From Xiphias gladius (Eukaryota; Chordata; Actinopteri; Istiophoriformes; Xiphiidae): DNA of 64,000 bases. The position numbers were made by a program, and so were the translations under genes. The notes under the pieces were generated by a model, which was not told the origin of the DNA, made no database searches, and was given only the letters and a program-made list of their open reading frames with translations. Position 1 is the stretch's first letter. Each line of letters starts with the position of its first letter. The stretch lies in the NCBI RefSeq assembly GCF_016859285.1, contig NC_053408.1, positions 7,017,713 to 7,081,712 on the forward strand, read 5' to 3'. Positions 48,321-60,220 of the stretch are shown piece after piece.

Positions 48321-48321
<1 letters not shown>

Positions 48322-48726
48322 AGAGAGAGAGGGAGAAAGGGGAATGGGCAATGTGGGAACGGAGGATGAAGAATAGGAGGAGGAGGAGTGAAAAGAGGGT
48401 CAGGAGGGTGACAGGAGCGCCGCGAGGGGTGAATTGAAGGTCTGGTAAATGAATGGAGCAGGAGGAGGTAAAAAAAAGAGAGAGGTGAAACTGTTCTCGG
48501 AAGCGAATTTATACAGGCCGGCCGCGGTCTATAATTACAGCTGAATGAAAAAAATGAGAAATGACCGACTGAGAGGAGAAGTCAGCGAGTGGATGAATGA
48601 AGGATGAGATGAATGAGTACACACGGGCAATAGTGGTTGCAGTTGATTACTACAGTGGGTCATCTCTATTGTCTGGTTAACCCGGCCTCATATTGTCACA
48701 CAACAACTATCCTCACCACAGTGCTT

Positions 48727-48930
48727 AAAGGGACAGTTCACCCAAATCAAAAAAAAAGAAAAAAAAGGTTCACCATCTTTTCCCTTACCACTAGCAGCAT
48801 CGAGACATGCAGATAAGTTATGTGCAGGGGTTCTACAATGGAAGTCGATTCAATTTTGTTTAAAATCCTAGGTGTCTTCCAAAAAGCAGTTGAATGGTTA
48901 CTATAATTCCCAGACTTTGCTTTAAGAAGT
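48727..48930 (+). repeat. Dispersed repeat, AAAGGGACAGTTCACCCAAA family
   Basis: The start aaagggacagttcacccaaa and the following gcatcgagacatgcagataa and ggaagtcgattcaattttgt are typical of a dispersed fish repeat. Class not determined. Confidence 0.5.
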
Positions 48931-49339
48931 TTTTATTGGGACTATTTATTCATTAGAAAGTAGTTCCTATGAAAACCAGTTTCAAAGAGTTCTATGGAAA
49001 TAAGTGATTCCGTCTGAGTTTTTCAGATGCCGGTGTTCAATGCTCAGAGGACCACAAACAAAATTCTATTTGTCCCCATAGAAGTGGGGACAAATAGGAG
49101 TGGAGGAAGAAAAAATATCTCAAGACTTTCCAAGTACAACCAAAAAGTGGCCAAGATGCCCCTGTCCGTGTTTTTTTTGGTTTGAGTTTGGGTTTGGCCC
49201 CTTAGGTCCAACAAAGGGAAATCTTAATGCTACATCATACAGCGATATTTCAGAAAATAGTGTGCATTCACATTGTGGCAGCAGTTTAGGGAAAACACTT
49301 TCCTGTTTCAACACAACAATGCCTGCATGTACAAGTGTA

Positions 49340-49715
49340 GAGCTGAAACAATTAGTTGATTAATCGATGGACAGAAAAATAAACACCAACTATTTTGATA
49401 ATCGATGAATCTGTTCAGTTATTTTTCCAGCAAAAATAGTGAAACAATGCCAAATCCTATCTAATCACAGTCTCACAAATGAAAGGATTTACTGCTTTCC
49501 TTTGTCATATATTATTGTTAACTAAATATTTTGGGAGATTCTGGACTTTTGGTCAAACAAAACAAGATATGTGAACACGTCTCTTTCAGCTGTGTCGGTT
49601 GTGATGGCCATTTGTTGACATTTATTTGATGTGTCAAACACTAAACGTTTATAGATTAAAAAATAATAGGCATTTTACTTGGCAATTAAAATAATCGTTC
49701 GTTGCAGATCTAGTA
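49340..49715 (-). mobile_element. hAT-like MITE copy abutting a Tc1-like fragment
   Basis: It begins agagctgaaacaattagttg and ends aataatcgttcgttgcagat. It contains ggatttactgctttcctttg and acttttggtcaaacaaaaca. It ends where the Tc1-like fragment begins. Confidence 0.65.
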
Positions 49716-50065
49716 CAACGCCAGGTCCATAAAGACGTGGTTATTCCAGTCTGTTGCGGAAGAACTTGACTGGCCTGCAGAGAGCCCTGGCCTCAACCCC
49801 TTACAACCACCTCTGGGATGAACTGGAACAGCGAATGCAAGCCAGGCCTTATCGCGCAACATCAGTGACTGACCTCACTAATGTTCTCGTGGATGAACGG
49901 GAGAAAATCCCTGCAGCCAGGCTCCAAAATCTTGTGGAAAGCCTTCCCGAAAGAGGGGAGGCTGTTACAGCAGCAGATTAATGCCTATGGTTTGGGAAAG
50001 AGATGATTAACAATCACGTATGGGTGTAATGGTTGGTTGTCCACATACTTTTGACCACATAGTAT
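49712..50065 (+). pseudogene. Decayed Tc1-like transposase C-terminus and terminal region
   Basis: A frame from 49754 to 49981 contains HLWDELEQRMQARPYRATS and IPAARLQNLVESLPERGEA, typical of the end of Tc1-family transposases. The reading frame of the preceding SPGLNP-like segment is shifted by one base against the HLWDEL frame, so the gene is dead. The right end reads gttgtccacatacttttgac then cacatagtata. This is the opposite end of the element type seen at 30985-31478. Confidence 0.7.
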
Positions 50066-50866
50066 ATCTGTATGGTTAGATACCACTAGAGAGAGGTTAC
50101 AAAATCTGTTTATTTTTAAATTACTTTTTATATGAGTGAAATGACTGAAAAAATTGGCACAGAGGACTACCCCCATTCTGCCTTGAAAAAAATGAAAAGA
50201 AAGAATTTACAACACCAAGCCTTAAAAGACATGTATCTGTGTGTGTGTGTGTGAAGCAAAGCATGTCCACATGGCCCATGACATATTGGGGGTGGGGGGT
50301 TGAAATGTGAAACAGATGTTACTCTTTTTTCACAGCACTGATGTCAACACCTTTACACTGCACAGGGAAGTGCGTGTGTGTGCCTCTTCGCGCGCGTGTG
50401 CGTGTGTGTATCTGTGTGTGTGTGTGTCTGTGTGGGTGTGTATGAAAAACCGCATTGGAGGGAAGGCTTCCCATAAACACCTGTTTTGTTCCGGTTAATA
50501 TCTCTCGTCATAGTGAAGAAATGATGGCCTCAGTGAAAGAGGAGAGAGAGAGGGGGGGGGGGTCACCTCCATTCCCCTCCGTCTGTGAAAGAGAAGAACT
50601 CATGTGGGATGAACACATTCGTTTATTCATTCGGCCCCGTCTATTTTCAGCCCAGTGGGTTTATGGTTATTGGAAAGGCGTTGCCGTCTTGCTTCTTCCC
50701 AGAAGGAGTCAATATTTCTCCCTCTCCTTCATTTCTCCCTCTCTGCCTCTTTTTCTCTAATTCAATATTTTCTCCAAAACACCACTCTCCCCTCCATGCA
50801 CACGCAAGGAATGCTGGGAGGCATTCGAGAGAAACAAAACACACAAGCAAAGACACTGGGCTGGTA

Positions 50867-50868
<2 letters not shown>

Positions 50869-50918
<50 letters not shown>
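50869..50918. repeat. (CA)n microsatellite
   Basis: About 25 units. Confidence 0.95.
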
Positions 50919-50920
<2 letters not shown>

Positions 50921-51280
50921 CAAAAGTGTGAGGTTACAGAACGCGGTGCCAACAGTGATCCCGGAAAAACTCCTGCTTAGGACATCTCCCACTTTCTCCA
51001 TCTTATCGCAGTTACCCATCGCGGCATTCTCTTGCTTACTGATGCATCTTTATCTCTCTCCGTTCACGGCTCTTGTGGGGCTCTCGAGACCGGCTGTGGC
51101 CTTTTTACAATGCTGATGTTAGCTAATGACTTTTAATGACGACTTGTTATGGCTCATAAAACCTGGCTCTGTTACTGGCAATACCAAATTTAACTACTGA
51201 TAACACACACTGGGACTTTTATCAAGTGATTAAAATCAGTACCATATTCAACCATAAGTATGCATGCGAGTGGTAAGTGT

Positions 51281-51282
<2 letters not shown>

Positions 51283-51367
<85 letters not shown>
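51283..51367. repeat. (GT)n microsatellite
   Basis: About 42 units followed by GGTGGTGGTGGGGGG. Confidence 0.97.
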
Positions 51368-51368
<1 letters not shown>

Positions 51369-52154
51369 TGGTGGTGGGGGGGTGCTTGTGATGCAAATGT
51401 AGCCACAGCATTTGTAGGTCAGAGAGAAAAAAGTGAGTGTCAAAGGGAGGGGAGGGTTGTTTTGTAATGAGTGCACCTCCCTGTAGCCTAATCTCTGTCC
51501 ACAGAAGATAAATTCCCACAAGCCCTTCCCTCCCAATACTGACTTTGTCCCTGACACGTCAGGGAATTGATGCTTTATTGGCAATAAAAACAGAGGACAG
51601 TGTTGGATGTAACCTGTTTAGTTTGGGCCTGAGCCCAAAGCCCCATCATGTCATGTGTGCGTCAGGGGTGGTGGTGCTGCTGGTACATGCTCACCTAGCT
51701 CGCTAGAATAAGATAAATGGATGAAGGGTGAGGGCCAGTTAGAATTAGCTTTACAGCTCAGCGCAGGGATAAAGTTCAGGCCAAAAGCAGGTTTGTGACC
51801 CCTGAAGAATCCCGGGTTGTCACAGTTATTTCAGAGCATTCGTGACTGCAGCATGATGTAAACATATCATATACACTGGCACGGGAACAGACGGACTAGC
51901 ACAGATCCACAGAGACCTTTACGCAAATGCACACATCACTCACTGGGGTGGATTAATGCAGGGCACTGTGAGAGTTGCATGGGCAAATAGTGCATTTACT
52001 TGACAGAAAATCTGACATATTCCGATTAAAGGAGGATTGTGAAAAAGTAAAAGAACAGTGATTAAAAGAAGAAAACGCATTAAAAGATCAGTTCCATCGT
52101 TTCCAATTGCATATATCCCAGTACACCAATGCTTCAAATAAGTAATCTGAATAT

Positions 52155-52490
52155 ACAACTATGTTGATAATTGATTAATCTCTATTAGTTTCCATTAATT
52201 GTTATTGTTAAAAGTTATGCTTCAATCAAAAATGACAAACATTTGATGGTTGTAGTTTCACAAATATCCCAGTTTTTATTTTCGTTAATATCATAGTAAA
52301 CTGAATATCTTGTGGTTTCTGATTGTTGGTCAGACAACACAAGGCATCTGAAGGTGTCACCTTGTCTTCTAGGCTCTTGTGATGTGCATTTTTCATCGTT
52401 TTCTTTTGTTTTGCAGACCAAATGATCAATCGAGAAAATAACCGACAGATTAATCGGTAATTAAATTAATCGTCAGCCGTAGCCCTAGTA
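52155..52490 (-). mobile_element. hAT-like MITE copy upstream of tha1
   Basis: Reverse orientation: agtaaactgaatatcttgtg, ttggtcagacaacacaaggc, atgtgcatttttcatcgttt, ending cgtcagccgtagccctag. Confidence 0.65.
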
Positions 52491-53052
52491 GACACGACAA
52501 ACTCACACACACAGCATAATACGATCCTGTACAATAATCTGGCCATAAGCATCATTTTTTTTTAAAGCCTACGATGTTCAGTTGTTGCCGAGACTGTGTC
52601 CACGATTTAATTTTGGCACTTTCTAAATGTGATTCAGTCCAGAACAAGACCACCACCGACAAACTACGGCCACACAACTTACCAACACCTCTTAAAAACA
52701 ATATGAACACAAATTAAAGATAGCACTTCTAATTAACGAGAGGATTATAATTCCCTGGACTGTTACCAATTAGGCTAAAGTTTTGGAATAAGAAGAGCTA
52801 CAGTTACGATGAACTATCTAGTAACAGGAGTAGGATTTTACACTGGAATATTACGATACTTAGTCATGTCTCCTGAGCAGCTTTGCTGAGATAATAGCGC
52901 CATCTTGAGGCCCACACTGCTCTGTGCATGTTGAGAGCGCTGATAGGTCATCCATTAACTGTCCTTGCAGGCAACGATTGTCGATTGCAAGTCAACGATC
53001 CAAAGTTCGACACAAAAACACCCCGGTTGAACGTGATTAAAAGAGGAGTATC

Positions 53053-55477
53053 ATGTCTTTGAAAACATTTTCCTGCAGAGGTTTGTTGAAATTATTAAAC
53101 CACGGTGTCGTCACTTCAAGTAAACCGCAGCGTGCGCGAGATGCAGCAGCCGCTGTGCTGGGACGGAGCTCCGCGCGGGGCTACTACAACTACGGGAAGC
53201 CCAGGTACACCGGGGCGGCCCACGTCACCGTGGTGGACCTCCGCAGCGACACGGTCACCAAGCCCGGGCCGGCAATGCGCCAGGCCATTGCGGAGGCCGA
53301 GGTCGGAGATGACGTGATGGGAGAGGACCCCACAGTTAATGGTTAGAGCCGGACGGTCATATCACAGTGTTGCTAAAATCACAGTTTCAAATGTAACTAA
53401 CTTACCTGAGTTTTTAATGACTCGTTGAAAATTAATTCCTCCAATTTGTCCAAATGTGTACACGTGCATTCTGTTGAAGACTTAGTTAACTCTGCATCAG
53501 TTCCTAAATAGTACATAACCAATAATTATTAACTGCTTCTTAATTATGTAATATGTAAGTATGCATAATAGATACTTTTATTGTATTACATTTTTGTGTC
53601 CCCTCACATAAAGAGGGTCAAACTACCAACTAAGAAGTAGCCACCATGAGTGATACAATCCCCACAGCAAAATTCTCAAAAAATAGCTCCAAATTTGCCT
53701 CTAAGGGCTTAACAGTTGGGTTTACAACGTGTACAACATACAACACCCTCAGTCCTTAGACCCTTGATCAGCTCGATGTGAATGCATGCACACTTGCTTT
53801 TTTTTTTTTTTTTTTACCTGTGAAATGCTGCCAAAATCTTGCAGTATCTGACTAATTTCTGCAGAGCTACAGAAAATTGCAGCCGACATGTTTGGGATGG
53901 AGGCCGCGCTGTTTGTCCCCTCGGGAACCATGAGTAACCTCATCGCAGGTGAGCTGTGCCTTTTACTGGCCGAGTCTGAATCCACTTGAATGAGGTCGGA
54001 ATGGCCGTAAATGTGCACGCTTTTCATTATGCAGTGATGGTGCACTGCAGGGAGCGGGGTGATGAGATGATTGTGGGCGACCTGTCCCATTTACACATCT
54101 ATGAGCAAGGAGGAAGCGCACAGGTGAGTTTAACCCGAGCAGCAGACACCTGTAGCCGGGCCCTCATCAACAGGTCGGTTTTGACTCGTAGGAGCTCAAC
54201 GTGCATTTGTGTGTTGACACAGCTGGCTGGCGTCCACGCCACCACGGTGACCACCCTCCCCGATGGAACATTTGACTTGGAGCAGCTGGAGTCGAAGATC
54301 CGCCACGGTTACCCAGATCCCCACTACCCACGCTCACGCCTCATATGCGTGGAGAACACACACAACATACAGGGGGGACGTGTGCTGCCTCTGGCCTTCC
54401 TGCACGAGGTGTGTGTGACTTCTTTTCTAAACATAGGTGTAGCGGAGAACACTACCTTGTGTCAGCAAGATATACAACGCGTGAAAGCGGCCGTGATACC
54501 TGCCGCAATAGAGCAGAGTGGAGAATCCAGAATCTCTCACAGGTTGGGTCATCAATGGATGGTTTGTTTTCATCTCCAAGGTTCGTGCTTTAGCAGATAG
54601 ATATGGTCTGTCAGTTCACATGGATGGAGCCAGGGTGATGAATGCTGCTGTGGTCCAGGGGGTGCCTCCATCCACCATACTGCAGCACACACACACCGTC
54701 AGTGTGTGCCTCTCCAAGGTAGGTCTGCAAAACACAAAGACATAAGGAGATTCTAAGTAATTTCTTCGTGTCTAGTGTTTTCATATGTTTAGTCAAAACC
54801 GACAAAGGATTTGCAGACAGACAACGGAAAACTTTTCAAAAGCAAAGTCAAATTCACGTCACGGTGTGTAAAAGGGTTTGGGTGCCCCTGTGGGTACCAT
54901 GCTGGCGGGACCGCAAGACTTCATAGCCCGAGCAGTGCGGTGCCGAAAAGCCCTGGGTGGCGGGATACGGCAGGCTGGCATACTAGCAGCAGCTGGAAAA
55001 CTGTCTTTGCTGGATATGGTAGGAAGACTGGAGGAGGATCACCGCAATGCTAAAACCTTTGCTCAAGGTGGGTAGCTCGTATTTTTGTCTATGAGAATTT
55101 GATAATTAACTGGCTGCCATTATGTTCCCGCTCATAAGTTCTTCTCGCGTGTTTCCTCCCCTCACCCAGCTCTGCTCGACTGTGACCCTCCTCTATTTGC
55201 CGTAGACATGGCGGCCGTGGAGACAAACATCCTGCGTTTCCGTATAGAGGAACCCAGTTTGAGCCCCTCTGAGTTCTGTGCCCGCATGGGTCAGGTTTGC
55301 GAGGGAGAGGAGGCTGCACTGGGTCAAGGGATAAAGGTTCTCATGTACCCTCATTTTGGAAACTCAGTAAGGGCTGTTTGGCATCTTGGGATATCCCTTG
55401 AAGACACCCAGCTGGCCATCCAGAAAATGCAATTTGTTGCTTCTCAGTATTTGAAGGAAAAACTCAGGGACCAGTGA
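53053..55477 (+). CDS. tha1: Low-specificity L-threonine aldolase (PLP enzyme)
   Basis: Seven exons, 53053-53341, 53865-53948, 54035-54123, 54223-54408, 54581-54718, 54875-55067 and 55170-55477, join in frame to 428 residues. The enzyme cleaves L-threonine (and allo-threonine) to glycine and acetaldehyde with pyridoxal phosphate. Family signatures in order: [18 protein letters not shown] near residue 60, [38 protein letters not shown]...[19 protein letters not shown] (residues 229-240), and the Schiff-base lysine K262 in [12 protein letters not shown]. The C-terminal part has VRAVWH and an uninterrupted last exon. The first 45 residues are basic with no acidic residue until position 30, compatible with a mitochondrial presequence (inference). 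The human counterpart THA1P is a pseudogene; no defect is visible here. Confidence 0.93.
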
Positions 55478-55660
55478 AACCTGATGTGTATTCTAATCAC
55501 TAGGACTGATCATAGAAATTTTATACAGACTAATCTAGAAAAAGAGCGAAGCACACGGGACAAACACAACTGGATCACTTTGGATCATGGACCTCTTTAT
55601 ATCCATATTAATTTCATTTTTTTTTTGTAATTCATACGCATTAAATTTAATGAACCACTT
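55478..55660 (+). other. tha1: tha1 3' UTR
   Basis: AT-rich sequence after the stop, with ATTAAA near 55640-55645 (gcattaaatttaatg) as a candidate poly(A) signal. Confidence 0.5.
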
Positions 55661-55885
55661 TTTCTTGTAAGAGTTTGTTTTAAGTGTTTTTGGGGTATAC
55701 TCTGCACCTTCTACACAGTAGAAAGCACTCTATCCCCTAAGGTGCCAGATTAATTGAAATTCTTTCTTAACTAAAACAGCACAATATTATCTTTTGAAAT
55801 AAGAAACAACGTTTTTAAAGAAAATGCAACCTGTTTCCTTATTATCATCCTCTCTGAGCAATAGAGTAAGACGGTCAAAAGTTAC

Positions 55886-55967
55886 TGGCAGCGGTGGGAT
55901 TCGAACCCACGCCATCGAAATGACTGGAGCCTAAATCCAGCGCCTTAGACCACTCGGCCACGCTACC
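55886..55967 (-). tRNA. tRNA-Leu, anticodon TAG
   Basis: On the minus strand an 82-nt type II tRNA starts GGTAGCGTGGCCGAGTGG. It has an A box (GGCCGAGTGG), an anticodon stem CTGGA/TCCAG around loop TTTAGGC (anticodon TAG), a long variable arm, and a B box GGTTCGAATCC (plus 55897-55907). The acceptor stem GGTAGCG/CGCTGCC pairs with one G-T. A TTTT terminator follows (plus AAAA near 55876-55880). No intron. It lies 0.4 kb past tha1. Confidence 0.95.
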
Positions 55968-58900
55968 ACGTTGTCACGAGCGGATCACATCCTTTAAATC
56001 TAACTGTGCCCTGTGGGTTTCTAACCGCATTGATTTACTGGTTTTGTGACGAACTGTTGGTTAATGTCGGTTGGGGTGTTTCCTAGCTATACGTTTAGCA
56101 TAGACGAATTAAGTTGATTTGTTGATCTACGGGGCCGTGGAGGGGTAAAGTAACGCTAACGTTGGTATTTCTGACAATGCCGACAGCTAACGATTGCAAC
56201 TGAGGTTAGTACTTTTTTTTATTCCATTACTCCTAGACCGGCGTTAACGTATCTGATGACCAGACGTAAACGTCGCCACAAGTTACAAACCGAATGGCAA
56301 CGGTTGCATAGAAACACCAACGTATCGGTGACTACTGTTACGCTGGAACGTCGGGACGTCATAAGACCGCGTGGAACGTTACTGCCTCTGCCGTTACATT
56401 TCCATTCAATCCCCTCGGTCGTTTTCATGTTGTCTAGTTCAGCTGCCAGTAGCTCTACAATCTAGCACCGAATATCAAACTCAATTCGGAGATAACCTGC
56501 TACAAATAATTATGACGCATTGTACCTAACATATGACGTATACTTATGGTCGGGAATCCCGGACGAAGCTCTCCGAGTTTTTCAGCGAGTTGCAGTACTC
56601 GGGTAACGGCACATGACGCCGGTGTACGGTACTTGTGACTGTACAGCTAGCTATAACTTATCCAGTGCTGCTTTCAAATTCTCCACCGTAGTCGTAACTA
56701 TCACTTTCGCGCGTTTCGGCTTTGAAAAAGCAACCCGGACAAATTTTACTACATTGGTCATATGATACATTCATTTTTTTATATGTATATATATTTTTTT
56801 TAATACAGAAATGTTAAAGACCAGTAGAATGAACTGTTAGTCTCACTCTTCTTCAATCTAGGTTTGTATTTCTTTTTTTGTGTGCAACCTTAAGTTTTAG
56901 ATAAATCCTTGGAAGACAAGGCACATTTCATACACGAAGGCAATCCAAGCTGCTTCACATAATCCATTAAAACAGCACATACTGTAAAACATGATACAGA
57001 AATGTATTGGAATCAACTAATCTTGTCTCCTTAACTTAATGTAGATATTTCTTTGTTAATTTCAGGTTAATGAAACTTAGAAGACCACTTCAGATCTTAT
57101 AAACATTTGTATAAACTTGAGGTCTACTGACTTGAAACCATGAGTTGAATGAATGAACGGCTGTGAGTTCACTCAACTCACTGAATTATTTATTTTTAAA
57201 GAAAGAAGATAGCATATTAGCAGACTTCCCTACATGCATTGTTTTAGAGATAAAATTCTCCAGAGATTTTTTTTTTTTTGTAGTTTGAGAAACCCATTCA
57301 TGATGGAAAATTGATTTGTGTCTTTGATACATGTTAAATGAGGTCATGGTTGTTTCTTCTCACAATAATGAAAACAATGCTAGCCACGAGGAAGGTTAGT
57401 GTTGAACTCAGTCCCTACCCATGTACGTCTTTAATTTTACAGAGTCTACAAAACTGCTTTGGGTGTTGATTCTGTATCGACTTTGACATAAAATAGCCTA
57501 AACAGCTACAGCTTAAAGTTCTTAATGTCAAATGAAGACCCGACTCCTTAGGCTGTGAAGTAGTGATGTGTAAAGCATTTTTTTTTTTTTTTCAGTGCTC
57601 TGAGTCGGTTCATTAAAAAGATGTGTGCACCAAATTGTTCAGCGCTTGACTAAAGAACTGGCTGCATAGTCCCACTCACTGAACTGAGACACAGCCAAAT
57701 GGTGTACATTCCTCATTATTCCCGCATCCAGAACTGGACATGCTTTTGCATGTCAAACGTGCCAAACTCTGTTTATAGTTCTTGATATTTGAAAGTTTCC
57801 TTGCTGAAAATTGGCGATGAACGCTGGTTTAAATGACTTTTTTTGAAGTCTTTTTTTTTTTTTTTAACTGATCTACAGTTCGACATTACTCTTAGACTTG
57901 CTGGGCCCGATTCTGGCCGTTTTTTTTACAGTCGTGGCTCACGTTCACTGTGGAGTCTGTTCAGTGAGAGGATCAATAAACAAGCACCATTCCCTCGAAG
58001 TCAAAGGATTTGAGACAGTCTCGGGAGCCACTGGCTACCACTCAGGGCTCGCGTTCAAGCATCCAGGTGACGGATTAGGCCATTGATTCGGCCATTGATT
58101 ATCTTGTGCTAACTCCCGGCTACATGAGCCGTTAGCCTGGAGATAAGGATGGCCTCCATGTGAGTGTATCCCTGTGAACGAATGACCCGAATGTGAGTGA
58201 GTGTGTCGGGAGGCTCGTTGACTTCAGCTCCTTCACCCAAAAGATCTGCTCTTTTGAACGAATTGTTCCCGAAGGACACAACACTGCTGAGAGATGTAAA
58301 AAAGGAAAAACCAATCTGTCTTTCATGACTGTCGGTTTGACTAATCAGTCAATTCAGCTTAATATCTGAAGTCTATTGATCTTGTTCCTGAAGTTAACTA
58401 GTTAACCAGCTAGTTAACTCAGTTAGCTTTACGTTTTCAAAACTCATAAAACATCTTTGAGGCTAGCTATCGACACCTAAATTCAGGTAACTCACATTTG
58501 TAAGGCAGCAGGGGAACCAAGTAGGTTAAACGAACTTAAAATGAAAAAAAAAAATGCCTTTTAAGAGAATAGAAACCTCTTTAACTGAATTAAAAACAGG
58601 GACATCAATACAGAAAAGGAGGTCATGATGGTTCGTGATGAGTATTTAAAACTCTGTCGACGGCAGTGAAGGACATCGGGGGTTTTACGTTTAGATTCAA
58701 AGGTGGTCAGAGTTGGTGTGAGTCTAATATCCTCGGGACATTAGTTTGGAAGAAGTCCTCGGATCTACAAGTACCAATGCCACGCTGCAAAAATACTCAT
58801 TGACATGTAAAAGACCTGCGTTGTACTTTACTTAAGTAAAAGTATGTAAACGTAATCAGGAAACTGTGCTCAAAGTATTAAAAAGTAAAAGTACTCAACG

Positions 58901-59012
58901 GGCCCCGTGACTGTTATACGTTACAGGATTAAATGATCACGTCTCACGCATATAAGCAGCATTTTACTGCTGTAGTTGGTTAAAGGTGGAGCTAACTTTT
59001 AACTGTTTTAGG

Positions 59013-59165
59013 GAGGGCTGCAACTATCGATTACATTAATCAAATTTATTGGGAATCGATCTCCTGACTATTTTTCTTGATTTTTTTTATCGGTCGACTG
59101 TCTGGTTTGTGAAACTCCAGAAAATATCGAGAAATGCCATCACAAATACCCGGAGCCAGAGTCAG
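59013..59165 (+). mobile_element. hAT-like MITE, left-end fragment
   Basis: It starts agggctgcaactatcgatta and has actccagaaaatatcgagaa, then breaks off in unrelated GC-rich sequence. Confidence 0.65.
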
Positions 59166-59269
59166 ACCTTCACCTCGCTCCGCTCCCATGTTGTCCCTTC
59201 ATTCATGTAAGCGGCATATTTCCGATAGCCGCGGAGGCAGCAAAGGGAGGAGGGGGGGGGGCAGGGGCG

Positions 59270-59518
59270 TGGCTGTCAGAGAACAGTGCGGTACGTGCTG
59301 AGGGGCCACGTCGGTGTGGTGGACTTGGAAGGACCGCGGCACGCTGTCGGACACGTCCCCGGACCTCCAGGATACGTCGGAGCACCAGAACCGATCCTGC
59401 CTTGTCTAGTTTCTGCCTGGGGGCGGGGGGGGGGAGGGAGGGAGGGAGACGACTTTTACCACAGCTGCTGCAGTCTTGTTTGATCTTTAGTGCAACCGAG
59501 AGACGGAAGAGCACCGAG
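59270..59518 (+). promoter_or_regulatory. eef2k: Possible eef2k promoter and 5' UTR exon
   Basis: The GC-rich, CpG-bearing stretch ends agcaccgag|gtaacc, a usable donor at 59519, about 0.7 kb before the coding exon. The coding exon is preceded by acceptor-like ctgtctctag (60152-60161) and aacggcag (60207-60214). The non-coding exon is inferred. Confidence 0.3.
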
Positions 59519-60220
59519 GTAACCACGCTCTGGCAGTCTGTCAAGATAAAGTGCTTAAAGGTGTGTCACTGCGTGAGGGAGTAAGGTCGGTTGTTCGTTT
59601 AATACGTGCACCTAACTGCAGATCGCAGTAGACCAAACTAAAGCCGATATGCTTCTGTAGGAAATCGTCCCGCAGCATGCTGCCACGCGTGTAAACTACA
59701 TGCATGGTTGCCCCTGCGTGATTCCTGCGGGAGCACACTGTACCCAGCAGAGGCTCAGGAACTTTGTGTCCTGTGCTGGTATTTTTCATTCCTCTCCACC
59801 AGCCAGCTGTTTGTTTAAAAAACAAAACAAAAAAATTGTCAACACAGTGTCTCTGACTGCAGCTGGACGGATTGGTGGTTACAGATGCTGAGTAAGCTGA
59901 ATTGCTTTTGCATGCTGATGCTCACCACTTGCTGCTGAAATCCACATAATTTTTTTTTTTTTTAGCAAATGTTTTAATTGGCCCCTGTTTGATGTGCAGC
60001 ACGTGATGCAGATGTCATGCTGCCGCCACTACCAAGAGCACACAGAGGCTGTAACTTTCTCAAATATTACATAAGGTGCACAGTTGTGCAGCCATGATGC
60101 AGGGTTGTTGAGCGCACTTACTAACATGGCTGCCACAGATTAACTCCAAACTGTCTCTAGGCGGCTCTACTTTCCACTCACACTCCTGTCCCCTCTCTTG
60201 TCCACAAAACGGCAGACGAC

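Larger units (their letters stand above)
42431..53052. other. Intergenic interval between socs3 and tha1
   Basis: About 10.6 kb without a gene I can support. It contains dense dinucleotide repeats (43.1-44.0, 45.2, 50.9 and 51.3 kb), the STAT-type site cluster (44.70-44.85 kb), MITEs and dispersed repeats (46.5-47.2, 48.7, 49.3, 52.2 kb), a decayed Tc1-like end (49.7-50.07 kb), and a promoter-like patch at 48.18-48.35 kb (CCAAT then TTTATAGG then (GA)n). I found no exons of TMEM235 or other human neighbours. Confidence 0.55.
55968..60220. other. Interval between tRNA-Leu and the eef2k start codon
   Basis: No gene seen. There is a possible hAT-derived fragment at about 57562-58275 (agtagtgatgtgtaaagcat at one end, gaacgaattgttcccgaagg at the other), a TACTTAAGTA-type repeat fragment at 58790-58910, and a CTGCAACTA-family fragment at 59013-59165. 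The CpG-rich patch 59200-59520 probably holds the eef2k promoter and a 5' UTR exon. Confidence 0.5.

Noticed and set aside
53986-54600. 204-codon plus-strand frame
   Set aside because: It is tha1 exons 54035-54123 and 54223-54408 read through the short introns around them, which happen to stay open; spliced frames match the enzyme better.
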